Shown: piece after piece, positions 1 to 6,152 of the stretch
How the letters are laid out: each line of letters begins with the position of its first letter
Numbering within the stretch: position 1 is the first letter of the stretch
DNA from: an uncultured Clostridia bacterium
GTDB lineage: Bacteria > Bacillota > Clostridia > Oscillospirales > Acutalibacteraceae
NCBI GenBank assembly: GCA_947624755.1
Contig: CANQLQ010000029.1
Span: 1 to 12,439, forward strand
Reading direction: 5' to 3'
DNA: 12,439 nucleotides
The notes under the pieces: generated by a model
The model's input: only the letters and a program-made list of their open reading frames with translations
What the model was told of the DNA's origin: nothing
Database searches by the model: none
Position numbers and translations under genes: made by a program

Positions 1-236
1 GCGATGCCCACCACGCCATGCGTGCCACCTCTCCGTCACACTGCGTGTGACACCTCCCCTTTCAGGGGAGGTAAAATTGCCTAATTGAAAAATTACGAAA
101 ATAGGTTCAGCACCAAGCTGTGCCGTGGGGCAAGCGGTAAAGGCTTACATCAATCCAACCCACGTAACTCCCGCGGACGATGTCCGCCACGCCACGCGTG
201 CCCATGCGTGCTTAAATTTACAGAAATTTACTCTTG
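1..236 (-). repeat. Partial inverted copy (A) of a dispersed MITE-like element
   Basis: Read on the minus strand, about positions 1-159 match the inner module of the complete element at 6994-7438 almost base for base, with roughly ten differences over the first 140 bases. The match includes a GGGGAGG hairpin and a GTCACAC/GTGTGAC hairpin. Positions 160-236 carry the GC-rich CACGC/GCGTG stems and then a degenerate terminus (AAATTTACAGAAATTTACTC) that can be aligned to the element's end. The other end lies outside the window. No open frame in it looks coding. The outer edge abuts the -35 hexamer of the polymerase operon. Confidence 0.75.
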
Positions 237-262
237 ACAAACAAATGTTCGGAGCATATAAT
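234..262 (+). promoter_or_regulatory. SigA-type promoter with LexA-like SOS box for the polymerase operon
   Basis: The sequence shows TTGACA (234-239), a 17-nt spacer and TATAAT (257-262), a consensus SigA promoter. Inside the spacer, positions 238-251 read CAAACAAATGTTCG. This matches the Gram-positive LexA box CGAACATATGTTCG at 12 of 14 bases, with a perfect right half-site. LexA bound here would block both promoter elements. That fits the downstream Y-family polymerase, a class commonly in the SOS regulon. LexA control is inferred from the site and the gene type. Confidence 0.85.
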
Positions 263-299
263 TTTAATCAAAAGAGAAAACCGAAAGAGGTGGACGTTT

Positions 300-1586
300 G
301 TGAGCAGAGAAAGAACATATTTCTGTATTGATATGAAATCATTCTATGCTTCGGTTGAATGTGCCGAACGGGGACTCAATCCATTTGAAACTAATCTTGT
401 TGTTGCTGACCTGACAAGAGGTAAAAATGCTCTTTGTCTTGCAATTTCTCCGAAAATGAAAACGCTCGGCATAAAAAATCGTTGCAGGCTTTCCGAAATA
501 CCGAAAGAGGTTGAATATATCACTGCGACTCCGAGAATGCATTTTTATATTGAATATGCGGCGGATATCTATGGGATTTATCTTGACTATTTTGATCCGT
601 CTGATATTCACGTCTATTCGATAGACGAATCGTTTATTGACGCGACGAATTATCTTGCCCTTTACAAGACCGATGCGAAATCGTTAGCTAAAAGGCTGAT
701 GAATGAAATTGCCGAAAAACTGCATATTCCGGCGGCGGCAGGAATCGGAACGAACCTTTTTCTTGCTAAGGTTGCTCTTGATATCAGCGCAAAGAACACC
801 GCAGATCATATCGGTTATCTTACGGAAGAACTTTTCAAAAAAACGCTTTGGGAGCATAGACCGATAACTGACTTTTGGCAAATTGCAAAAGGCACGGAAA
901 ACCGTCTGAAAGCTCTTGCTCTTTTCACAATGAAAGATATTGCCTTTGCCCCGCCTGAAATTTTATACCGAACTTTCGGCATCAACGCAGAGCTTCTTAT
1001 AGACCACGCATGGGGAAGAGAGAGCTGTCTTATGGAGGACATAAAAAGCTATAAAGGCAAGAGCAGGTCGGTTTCGTTTTCTCAGATTTTACCGAGGGAT
1101 TATACTTTTGAAGAGGCAAGAATAGTGCTCAAGGAAATGGTTTTGAGCGGTTCTCAGGAGCTTATGAAACGGCGCTCTATATGCGGCAAGGTTTGGGTCG
1201 GAGTGGGTTATTCCGGTGAGATGCACGAATCAACTCATGCAAGCTCGCATCTTGAAAATTCAACAGCGGTATACAGTCTTTTGCTTCCGGCTGTGCTTGA
1301 AATTTATGACAGAGTTGCATTAAGAAGCGTTAAAATAAGGCGGCTTGGAATTGACTTTTCCGATGTATGCGATGAAAACTGTGAAGGGTACAGTCTTTTT
1401 ACAGATACGGAAAAGCTTGAAAAAGAAAAAGCGAAAGAACATACGATACTCGAACTCAAACAGCGGTTCGGCAAAAACGCAGTTCTTCGCGGAACAAATC
1501 TTCTTTCCTGTGCAACGCAAAAAGAAAGAAATGAAATGATTGGAGGGCACAGAGCAGGTTATGATGACCCGAAAAGAAAGAGCTAA
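300..1586 (+). CDS. Y-family (DinB/UmuC-type) translesion DNA polymerase
   Basis: A 428-aa lesion-bypass DNA polymerase that inserts nucleotides opposite damaged template bases. The palm motif CIDMKSFYASVE lies at residues 9-20, with metal ligand Asp11 and Tyr16 at the steric-gate position. The second catalytic motif SIDESFID supplies Asp109 and Glu110. A helix-hairpin-helix thumb follows at about 165-240, then a little-finger domain to about 380. The C-terminus (RFGKNAVLRGTNLL, then an IGGHRAG motif) resembles the UvrX/YqjW group of Firmicutes rather than classical short DinB. The GTG start at 300 is chosen because AAAGAGG (284-290) sits 9 nt upstream; a longer frame opening at TTG 234 begins inside the promoter. 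It is first in an operon with the YolD-like gene, overlapping it by 26 nt, and is probably induced by DNA damage through the LexA-like box. All catalytic residues are present, so it should be active. Confidence 0.95.
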   Translation: MSRERTYFCIDMKSFYASVECAERGLNPFETNLVVADLTRGKNALCLAISPKMKTLGIKNRCRLSEIPKEVEYITATPRMHFYIEYAADIYGIYLDYFDPSDIHVYSIDESFIDATNYLALYKTDAKSLAKRLMNEIAEKLHIPAAAGIGTNLFLAKVALDISAKNTADHIGYLTEELFKKTLWEHRPITDFWQIAKGTENRLKALALFTMKDIAFAPPEILYRTFGINAELLIDHAWGRESCLMEDIKSYKGKSRSVSFSQILPRDYTFEEARIVLKEMVLSGSQELMKRRSICGKVWVGVGYSGEMHESTHASSHLENSTAVYSLLLPAVLEIYDRVALRSVKIRRLGIDFSDVCDENCEGYSLFTDTEKLEKEKAKEHTILELKQRFGKNAVLRGTNLLSCATQKERNEMIGGHRAGYDDPKRKS

Positions 1587-1887
1587 ACAGTTTATGCCGT
1601 TTGATGCCATGAAGGGACTTCAGGAGGCGCTCAGAGCGAAGGAAGAGCATCATACACGAACCGAAAAACACGATGTTTCACCCGATGACGAAAAGACAAA
1701 TTCAAAAGTACTTTCCGATATAAGAAAAGGAATGAAGGTTTCGGTTGATTTTTGGTATGCCTTTCATGATATTAATCTTGAAGGAACGGTAACGGCAGTA
1801 AACTATGCTTACAGATTTTTGAAAGTTGAGAAGCAGAAAATCAATTTTGATGATATTTATAAAATCAGAATAACAGAATATTTTTAA
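1561..1887 (+). CDS. YolD-like family protein
   Basis: A 108-aa soluble protein with the conserved opening RKERAKQFMPFDAMKGLQEALRAKE-type segment (about residues 4-28), a polar variable stretch, and a C-terminal beta-rich part (MKVSVDFW, then VNYAYRFLKV and IKFDDIYKI-like strands). This is the pattern of YolD-like proteins, which accompany Y-family polymerases in Firmicutes and are thought to assist or regulate them; the mechanism is not settled. The frame overlaps the polymerase 3' end, so translation is probably coupled. GGAGGG (1542-1547) lies upstream; ATG 1561 is preferred, with ATG 1564 or TTG 1540 as alternatives. The stop codon lies within the terminal TTAA of the following repeat element, and no separate terminator is visible before it. 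Confidence 0.9.
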   Translation: MMTRKERAKQFMPFDAMKGLQEALRAKEEHHTRTEKHDVSPDDEKTNSKVLSDIRKGMKVSVDFWYAFHDINLEGTVTAVNYAYRFLKVEKQKINFDDIYKIRITEYF

Positions 1888-2142
1888 GGGAGCTCTGATT
1901 ACATCTAAGCACGCATGGCGTGGCGGGCATCGCCCGCAGGAATTACGCGGGATAGAATTTATATAAAATTATAATTTTACTCCGCGAAAACACTTTGTCA
2001 CTAATTTGGAAGTATTTTTTATTTTCCAAAAATCCAAGGTGATACTTTGTGCATTGCCGAGTATTTTTGCAAAGCATTACGGAATATTTGCAAGCAAGAT
2101 GAGTATTAAGACTTATGCGTGATTTAATCGGAGGTTCCTTAA
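1884..2142 (+). mobile_element. Complete 259-bp MITE-like element (copy B)
   Basis: The unit starts and ends with TTAA and has imperfect terminal inverted repeats. The left end reads TTAAGGGAGCTCTGATTACA; the reverse complement of the right end reads TTAAGGAACCTCCGATTAAA. Inside are small GC-rich hairpins (CACGC/GCGTG and GCGGGC-ATC-GCCCGC at about 1910-1940), an AT-rich middle, and a conserved segment with TTCGCG and AATTTGGAAGTATTT. It encodes no transposase. The right-hand 120 bases recur at 12236-12358 in the other orientation, and nearly the whole unit recurs within 6994-7438. TTAA may be the duplicated target or simply the outermost part of the inverted repeat. Confidence 0.8.
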
Positions 2143-2240
2143 TTATAAAAAACTATCTCATTAAAATTATAATTTTTTATCAACATTTTTATTTAAAAGG
2201 TTACTTATAAACAGTATTATTTTTAAAACACCTTATTCTG
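2143..2240. other. AT-rich intergenic spacer between repeat B and the lipoprotein gene
   Basis: Very AT-rich, with scattered T- and A-runs. I see no convincing hairpin terminator for the minus-strand lipoprotein gene, although its transcripts would run into this DNA and then into the structured repeat. Confidence 0.5.
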
Positions 2241-2996
2241 TTATATTGGAATCATAGAAGCATTTTTAACAGAAAAATTTCCACCGTCATATTTTAACTC
2301 ACAGATAATTTCGGCTATTGTCGTTGGGGAATCGGAAACAACAGATATTTCAATTTTCATTACAAAGCCGCTTTCAAATGAGAATAAAACAGACGATATT
2401 TCATCGGTAAGCTTCATATCTTTTTCTGAATTTTTCTCAGGCGCTTTCAGCGTCAAATCAAAAAATTTTAATTCAGACGAATTTAATGACAAATTATCTT
2501 TTACATATTTTTCAAATTTTTCAAGAGGAAATTCTGCTGAAGTGATCGACTGACCATCTGATTCAATTATGTAAAGTCTTTCTCTGTACCAATCTGTAGA
2601 GCCGGAAATTGGTGAAATTGCGATCAATTCATTCTTTTTGTCATTATTAATGTCTTTCTCAAAAAGCTTAACATCTTCCTCATCTTTTCTGACTGACGCC
2701 CAATTTAAAATGTAAAATTTTTCACCTAAGGACAGATAAAGCTTATCATTCTCTTTGTTGCTTGCAAAGAGCTGTGCTGCACCGTCTTCTGTTTCACTGA
2801 TTTTAAGCCACTGACTTTTACGATCCCATTTCAGCCAATCCGAAGTCTCGGACGGCAAATCCTTCGGCAGGTCGATTTCCTGCAATTGTTCGCTTTTAGC
2901 AGAATATGTTTGTTTCATTTGATCGTCTTTTGAACAACCGGTGAAACATAATATCAGCAAAAATACTATTAGTAATGTACATGCCCTTTTGTTCAT
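2241..2996 (-). CDS. Predicted lipoprotein of unknown function with a DxNxD calcium-type loop
   Basis: A 251-aa protein with a type II signal peptide: basic MNKR, a hydrophobic core (residues 7-18) and FTGC with lipidated Cys21, so it should be anchored on the outer face of the membrane. Residues 111-126 (EKDINNDKKNELIAI) fit the D-x-N-x-D-x3-E loop of FG-GAP/VCBS-type repeats, usually calcium-binding, but only one such repeat is clear. The rest has no recognisable domain. ATG 2996 is chosen because AAAGGCGG (3005-3012) lies about 8 nt upstream and the signal peptide starts exactly there; the open frame continues upstream to 3254 through decayed, repeat-containing DNA. The ligand is unknown. 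Confidence 0.8.
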   Translation of the reverse strand: MNKRACTLLIVFLLILCFTGCSKDDQMKQTYSAKSEQLQEIDLPKDLPSETSDWLKWDRKSQWLKISETEDGAAQLFASNKENDKLYLSLGEKFYILNWASVRKDEEDVKLFEKDINNDKKNELIAISPISGSTDWYRERLYIIESDGQSITSAEFPLEKFEKYVKDNLSLNSSELKFFDLTLKAPEKNSEKDMKLTDEISSVLFSFESGFVMKIEISVVSDSPTTIAEIICELKYDGGNFSVKNASMIPI

Positions 2997-3012
2997 ATTT
3001 TTAACCGCCTTT

Positions 3013-3346
3013 AAATTAAGATTTATAATATTTGAAGCTATGTTACAATTGATTCTCAGAATGTAGGAATCCGGTTTATAACCTTTTCTGATATCTTCAT
3101 GTTTATCCCCCATTTCTTTTTTATTTAAAAGCATCGTTACTTTACTGCTCCATAATATTGATTTTTTTAAATTTTTCAATAGAATATGCAAAACCCGTCG
3201 TTTCTTCTGCGACTTTGACACATTTAAGGAAGCTCTAATTAAAATATTGAACATCGCTTTCAGTCATTTATGTTTTGATATCAGCCGGAATCATAAAAAC
3301 CTGTACAGATAAAATGTTTTTTATACATATACAGCGACCTCCTTTC
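3013..3346 (-). pseudogene. Decayed coding remnants upstream of the lipoprotein gene
   Basis: Three short minus-strand pieces look like gene debris. The first has an excellent ribosome site AAAGGAGG (3338-3345) and ATG 3326-3328, but stops after 15 codons (MYKKHFICTGFYDSG, ending at 3281). The second is a frame reading VAEETTGFAYSIEKFKKINI that ends in MEQ-stop near 3149, with its upstream part replaced by a solo repeat terminus. The third is a GGGGG-preceded MKISEKVINRIPTF-stop near 3105-3060. None is recognisable. They could be one or two broken genes formerly cotranscribed with the lipoprotein, or chance frames; the strong ribosome site on a 15-aa frame favours the former. Confidence 0.35.
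3224..3243 (+). repeat. Solo terminal repeat of the MITE-like family
   Basis: The 20 bases TTAAGGAAGCTCTAATTAAA match the family terminus (composite TTAAGGAAGCTCTGATTAAA) at 19 of 20 positions. No matching second end or internal element sequence is seen nearby, so this is either a relic of an internally deleted copy or a scar. It interrupts the minus-strand decayed coding region. Confidence 0.6.
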
Positions 3347-3866
3347 GTTGTCTGTTATATAAATGTTTTGAAACAACTTTTTACTACAATTTTTTTAAAA
3401 TTATTATTATTTATTTTTAAGGACAGGTTCTTTAACTGCTTTTGAGTATAACAATTACCGTAAAAACACTCTCTTTCTGCTCAAAAGAAATAGTGCCGTC
3501 ATATCGTCAGTTTCTCTAATCAAAATCACTTCTGTATATATTTAATAGAAAATAGCAGATAGTTTTTACTAAAATCTATAAATAATATCAAACTCCGTCA
3601 TAAGTAATTACTTCTTATTTGAGTATTTTTGAAAACCATATGTGTATAATGCCGCGTTTGATTTGCACCCTTGAAAAGAATAATTTAGTTTTCTTTACTT
3701 GGGAAAACATCACGTATTCGGGCTGCTTTCTCGGATTCATGGGAATTTCATTCTCGGTTCCTATGCTCCGGCGATTTATTGAAAAGTATCATTATCCCTT
3801 GTGTCTGCCTTTGCTTCATCGGTTATAATCCTATGTTTCCCACTATATCTGAACATTTAAAATAGG
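3347..3866. other. Long AT-rich interval with no supported gene
   Basis: About 520 bases without a gene I would call. CTTTTGAG (about 3440) and CTCAAAAG (about 3480) form a widely spaced 8-bp inverted repeat of uncertain meaning. A 69-codon plus-strand frame at 3619-3828 lacks a ribosome site and family resemblance. On the opposite strand of the same stretch a frame ending at 3615 contains the protein-like run ENEIPMNPRKQPEYVMFSQ but has no start signal; it may be a decayed fragment. Confidence 0.4.
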
Positions 3867-3905
3867 CAAAAAAGGCGAGAACCCTTGATATATAAGGGCT
3901 CTCGC
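3867..3905 (-). terminator. Rho-independent terminator of the tRNA-Arg gene
   Basis: On the minus strand, immediately after the encoded CCA, GCGAGAGCCCTT and AAGGGTTCTCGC form a 12-bp stem with one G-T pair around a 7-nt loop (hairpin 3875-3905). A T-run of six follows (3868-3873). It ends the tRNA transcript and is one of the strongest terminators in the window. Confidence 0.93.
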
Positions 3906-3980
3906 TGGCACCCATAGTAGGACTCGAACCTACATCTAAGTCTTAGGAGGACCTTATTCTATCCCTTGAACTATATGGGC
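3906..3980 (-). tRNA. tRNA-Arg (anticodon CCU)
   Basis: A complete 75-nt cloverleaf. The acceptor stem is GCCCATA/TATGGGT with a G-T first pair. The D stem is GTTC/GAAT. The anticodon stem AGGTC/GACTT holds loop CTCCTAA, giving anticodon CCT, which reads AGG. The T stem is a perfect GTAGG/CCTAC with loop TTCGAGT. The discriminator is G and CCA is encoded. It reads away from the accessory genes at 4223-5649. No duplicate of its 3' end, as expected of an integrated island, is seen in the window. Confidence 0.98.
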
Positions 3981-4036
3981 ATAAATTTATTTAGATTTGA
4001 TGGGAGTACAAAAGCGAAATGGATCTTGGTTTAACA

Positions 4037-4079
4037 AAGTCTTAGAAGGGTTTATTATAACCATTTAACTAAGCAGATA
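4037..4079 (-). pseudogene. Decayed tRNA-Arg-like remnant (possible anticodon UCU)
   Basis: On the minus strand this stretch keeps a tRNA-like D arm (AGTTAAATGGTTATAAT), then AAACC-CTTCTAA-GACTT. That matches the layout of the neighbouring tRNA-Arg anticodon arm, with TCT at the anticodon position. Two pairs of the anticodon stem are broken, and no T arm or pairing acceptor strand follows. It lies 57 bases upstream of the intact tRNA on the same strand. A former second tRNA or a decayed tandem copy is likely; function is not. Confidence 0.4.
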
Positions 4080-4095
4080 TATTGATAATGATCCG

Positions 4096-4121
4096 CTGTG
4101 TTCCTGCTAATTTTGATACAA
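4096..4121. repeat. Short repeat R2, copy 1
   Basis: CTGTGTTCCTGCTAATTTTG followed by ATACAA recurs at 5192-5217 with 3 differences in 26 bases. The copies lie on the 3' side of the methyltransferase gene and the 3' side of the Cys-rich gene respectively, in the same orientation. Confidence 0.6.
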
Positions 4122-4222
4122 GCCAACAACTGCTAACTCCTAACTGACATATCCGCAATGTGAAATTTTTGTTTGTTCTTTTCGATCAAACGGTAATTTA
4201 CGGGCAACGCTCAGTCTGACAT

Positions 4223-4993
4223 TTACGTTTTTTGTGCAAGATATAAATCTATGGTATCGTAAATATTGATAGTACCGCCTGCTTCATTAATCGCTTGACG
4301 CATTTCTGATTCAAACATTTCTTTTAGAGTTGGATTTAGCGCGCGGTGATCCGAGTAGGTATTCAATAAATGAATATATTCGTCTGTATTTAATTTTCTC
4401 ACACGTTTGTATAACTGATATTCTACATTTTCAAATCCATACCGTGTCAGCTCTTGCACAATAATAATACAATCCTCTTTGCTAAACTCTTTTTGTTTTT
4501 CGCCGGAATGCCTAAACTTATTGTAAATTTTTTGACTTGCTATATTGCTTGGGTCATCAACACGATTTGGGAAAGGATGATTCCAAAACAAAGCAATGCT
4601 GCCGCCCCTTTTTAGGGAGTTCATAATTTTAGAATATGCTTCCTTCTTTGGCAGCCAATGAAACGCGGTAGCGCAGTATATTAAGTCGCAACTGTTTTCT
4701 TCAATGGGACAATTCATAAAATCCATATTGATGACATTAAAGTTGCTGTATGCTTTATATTTCTCCGCGACAAATGTACTCAGATTTTCTCCAAGCTCAA
4801 TTCCTGTTACCTTGCAGTCTAATTGAATAAACGGCAATGTAGCCTGCCCGGTTCCTATGCCTATTTCAATCAATTTGCTGCCTTCTTTAATTTGAGAATA
4901 TGAGATAACATTTTCAAACAGTGCCTGCGGATATCCGGGTCGATATTTATCATAATTTACGGCATCTTCGTTAAAAGTCCACTGTAATTCCAC
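4223..4993 (-). CDS. Class I SAM-dependent methyltransferase
   Basis: A 256-aa cytosolic methyltransferase transferring a methyl group from S-adenosylmethionine to an unidentified small-molecule or lipid substrate. Motif I LIEIGIGTGQAT (residues 41-52) is the SAM-binding glycine loop. Glu66 in VTGIELGEN binds the ribose hydroxyls, Asp91 in NMDFMN is the adenine-side residue, and CDLIYCATAFHWL (102-114) is motif IV/post-I. The FHW signature is typical of UbiE/trans-aconitate methyltransferase-like proteins, but the partner is not predictable. Start is GTG 4993, with GAGGGGG (5001-5007) 7 nt upstream. It has its own promoter (5056-5084) inside a repeated region and no cotranscribed neighbour. 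The length is normal and the domain intact. Confidence 0.93.
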   Translation of the reverse strand: MELQWTFNEDAVNYDKYRPGYPQALFENVISYSQIKEGSKLIEIGIGTGQATLPFIQLDCKVTGIELGENLSTFVAEKYKAYSNFNVINMDFMNCPIEENSCDLIYCATAFHWLPKKEAYSKIMNSLKRGGSIALFWNHPFPNRVDDPSNIASQKIYNKFRHSGEKQKEFSKEDCIIIVQELTRYGFENVEYQLYKRVRKLNTDEYIHLLNTYSDHRALNPTLKEMFESEMRQAINEAGGTINIYDTIDLYLAQKT

Positions 4994-5050
4994 TTACCGT
5001 CCCCCTCTAACTTCAGATTGAATTTATCGGGCGACTTATCCTCGCCACTC

Positions 5051-5192
5051 AATAAACCATACCATAAAGGAATGAATATTTCAACATTGTAGGCCTCCGG
5101 CGTACAACATATACCCTAAGCGGCAGCATACACCGCAAAGACGCGCTTTTCAATTTTTCTGCCCCTTGTATCAAACTCTGCAAGGTTATATC
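5051..5192 (-). repeat. Repeat R1, copy 1 (promoter-bearing, upstream of the methyltransferase)
   Basis: This stretch resembles 5701-5822. Both contain AATAAA-S-CATACCA at one edge and ACACCGCAAA, CGCTTTTCAATTT and TTGTAYCAAACT blocks in the same order, with similarity around 70 percent in the best 70 bases and an insertion of about 20 bases between blocks. It is non-coding in this copy. Confidence 0.65.
5056..5084 (-). promoter_or_regulatory. Promoter of the methyltransferase gene
   Basis: On the minus strand: TTGAAA (5079-5084), 17-nt spacer, TATGGT (5056-5061), giving a leader of about 55 nt before GTG 4993. The equivalent place in the second repeat copy keeps a TATGCT -10 (5706-5711) but has only a poor -35. 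Confidence 0.6.
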
Positions 5193-5217
5193 TGTGTTCC
5201 TGTTGATTTTAATACAA
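5192..5217. repeat. Short repeat R2, copy 2
   Basis: CTGTGTTCCTGTTGATTTTA followed by ATACAA, matching 4096-4121 at 23 of 26 bases. It directly follows repeat R1 copy 1 and precedes the 3' end of the Cys-rich gene. Confidence 0.6.
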
Positions 5218-5274
5218 AATAAAAGCTTTTATATTGTTGGGTAAGAGATTTTTGCTTGCTCTTTAAATGTTAAG

Positions 5275-5649
5275 TTATTTTTCCCCTGTTTTGATAAAAT
5301 GGATTAATTCTTCCACATCATTAAAGTCGTCATAATCGCCATTAAGCCCTTGTCGATGATAGATAACGCCTGCTTTTTCATTCCGTTCAAGGCAGTCTAA
5401 AAGCTCCGTTTCTCCGTATCTTTTGATAAACAAGGTAAACCCATAAGGTTTGATTTTGGACAGCAACCCTTTTCTGCATTCCGATTTGCATTCATAGCAA
5501 TGCTCATATTTTTTCTCGGCGGAGCATTTTTTGTTTTCGCATCTATCCTTGTCAGGACATTCTTCCGAATTGCATCCGGCGCAATGTTCGTTCTCGTTGC
5601 ATAAGCAACATGCTAATCCGCAGCGTGCGATTCCAAGTTCTCGTTTCAT
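5275..5649 (-). CDS. Cys-rich DUF3795-type protein
   Basis: A 124-aa protein with thirteen cysteines, twelve of them in the first 58 residues (CGLACCLC, CAGC, then spaced pairs to CYECKSEC). This is followed by a cysteine-poor alpha/beta part with KPYGFTLFIKRYGETELLDCLE. The pattern is that of DUF3795 proteins, likely metal (zinc) binding; no biochemical role is established. ATG 5649 is chosen because the protein begins with the conserved opening there (MKRELGIARCGLACC); ATG 5658, three codons earlier, is equally possible, and GGA 9 nt before ATG 5649 is only a weak ribosome site. The open frame continues to 5796, but that extension is shared with non-coding repeat R1 and should not be translated. 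It sits alone, like the methyltransferase, between related repeats. Confidence 0.85.
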   Translation of the reverse strand: MKRELGIARCGLACCLCNENEHCAGCNSEECPDKDRCENKKCSAEKKYEHCYECKSECRKGLLSKIKPYGFTLFIKRYGETELLDCLERNEKAGVIYHRQGLNGDYDDFNDVEELIHFIKTGEK

Positions 5650-5700
5650 TATACTCATTCCAATAGCTTTCGATTTGACGGAAAGATATATTTCCCAATT

Positions 5701-5822
5701 AATAAAGCATACCACAAATCTGTGAATAAATCTGCCGCTATCGGTTTCGACATACACCTTACACCGCAAAAGCTCGCTTTTCAATTTCCCCGGCATTGTA
5801 CCAAACTACGCGAGATCATATC
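5701..5822 (-). repeat. Repeat R1, copy 2 (upstream of the Cys-rich gene)
   Basis: A second, diverged copy of 5051-5192 in the same orientation and the same position relative to its gene. Its -10-like TATGCT (5706-5711) aligns with the -10 of the first copy, so it probably carries the promoter of the Cys-rich gene, though the -35 is weak. Confidence 0.6.
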
Positions 5823-6031
5823 ATTAAAATCAGACATTCGCTTCGGCCTTTTTCATGTCCTCCATGTCCGATGAAAAAATCCTCACCGTTCGATGTCCGC
5901 TATTAAGTTCTGATTAGTATGATTTTTAAAACGCATAAAAATTTTATCATTCTTTATTGATTATGTCAACCTGAAATGGGGTGATTTTTAATATTAATCA
6001 GTATTTTTAGCCGGCTTTTTATAATAAACAT
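5823..6031. other. Intergenic region with no supported gene
   Basis: Between the divergent Cys-rich gene and mrp promoters. It contains a GC-richer stretch near 5838-5890 and then AT-rich DNA. TTAAGTTCTGATTAG at about 5903 and TTAATCAGT at about 5992 loosely recall the ends of the repeat family, but the interior does not match. No RNA gene or riboswitch was recognised. Confidence 0.4.
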
Positions 6032-6060
6032 TTGACTTTAAAGTAGATTTATATTATTGT
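6032..6060 (+). promoter_or_regulatory. Candidate mrp promoter
   Basis: TTGACT (6032-6037), 17-nt spacer, TATTGT (6055-6060). The surrounding DNA is AT-rich, so the exact -10 is uncertain. The leader before mrp would be about 85 nt and holds a 10-codon frame with a good ribosome site. Confidence 0.55.
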
Positions 6061-6114
6061 ATATATTATGCTTTACAGACAGTATAGAACAAACAAAGAA
6101 AGGAATCATTACGA

Positions 6115-6147
6115 ATGAAAATTATTTTCATTTGTATTTTACGGTAA
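6115..6147 (+). CDS. Possible 10-aa leader peptide before mrp
   Basis: ATG 6115 is preceded by AAAGAAAGGA (6095-6104) at about 10 nt, the best ribosome site in this leader. The frame MKIIFICILR stops at 6147, five bases before the mrp ATG, which itself has only a weak site. This layout would allow translational coupling or re-initiation. It could be coincidence; nothing in the peptide indicates a regulatory signal. Confidence 0.3.
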   Translation: MKIIFICILR

Positions 6148-6152
6148 TAAAA

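Noticed and set aside
310..323. AGAACATATTTCTG inside the polymerase gene as a second LexA box
   Set aside because: Only the left half fits (GAACATAT); the right half reads TTCT instead of GTTC, and it lies inside the coding region.
125..331. 68-codon plus-strand frame at the start of the window
   Set aside because: Lies in repeat A and crosses the promoter and start of the polymerase gene in another frame.
3619..3828. 69-codon plus-strand frame as a gene
   Set aside because: TTG start without a ribosome site, unusual composition, and no recognisable motif.
5275..5796. Longer 173-aa version of the Cys-rich protein
   Set aside because: The extra 49 residues fall in repeat R1, whose other copy has stops in the equivalent frame, and the family-like opening begins at ATG 5649.
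3906..5822. Integrated island with the tRNA-Arg 3' end as attachment site
   Set aside because: The accessory genes lie on the 5' side of the tRNA, no integrase is present, and no second copy of the tRNA 3' end is found in the window.
5903..6010. Another copy of the MITE-like family (TTAAGTTCTGATTAG ... TTAATCAGT)
   Set aside because: The ends match poorly, with a 5-base gap, and nothing inside matches the other copies.
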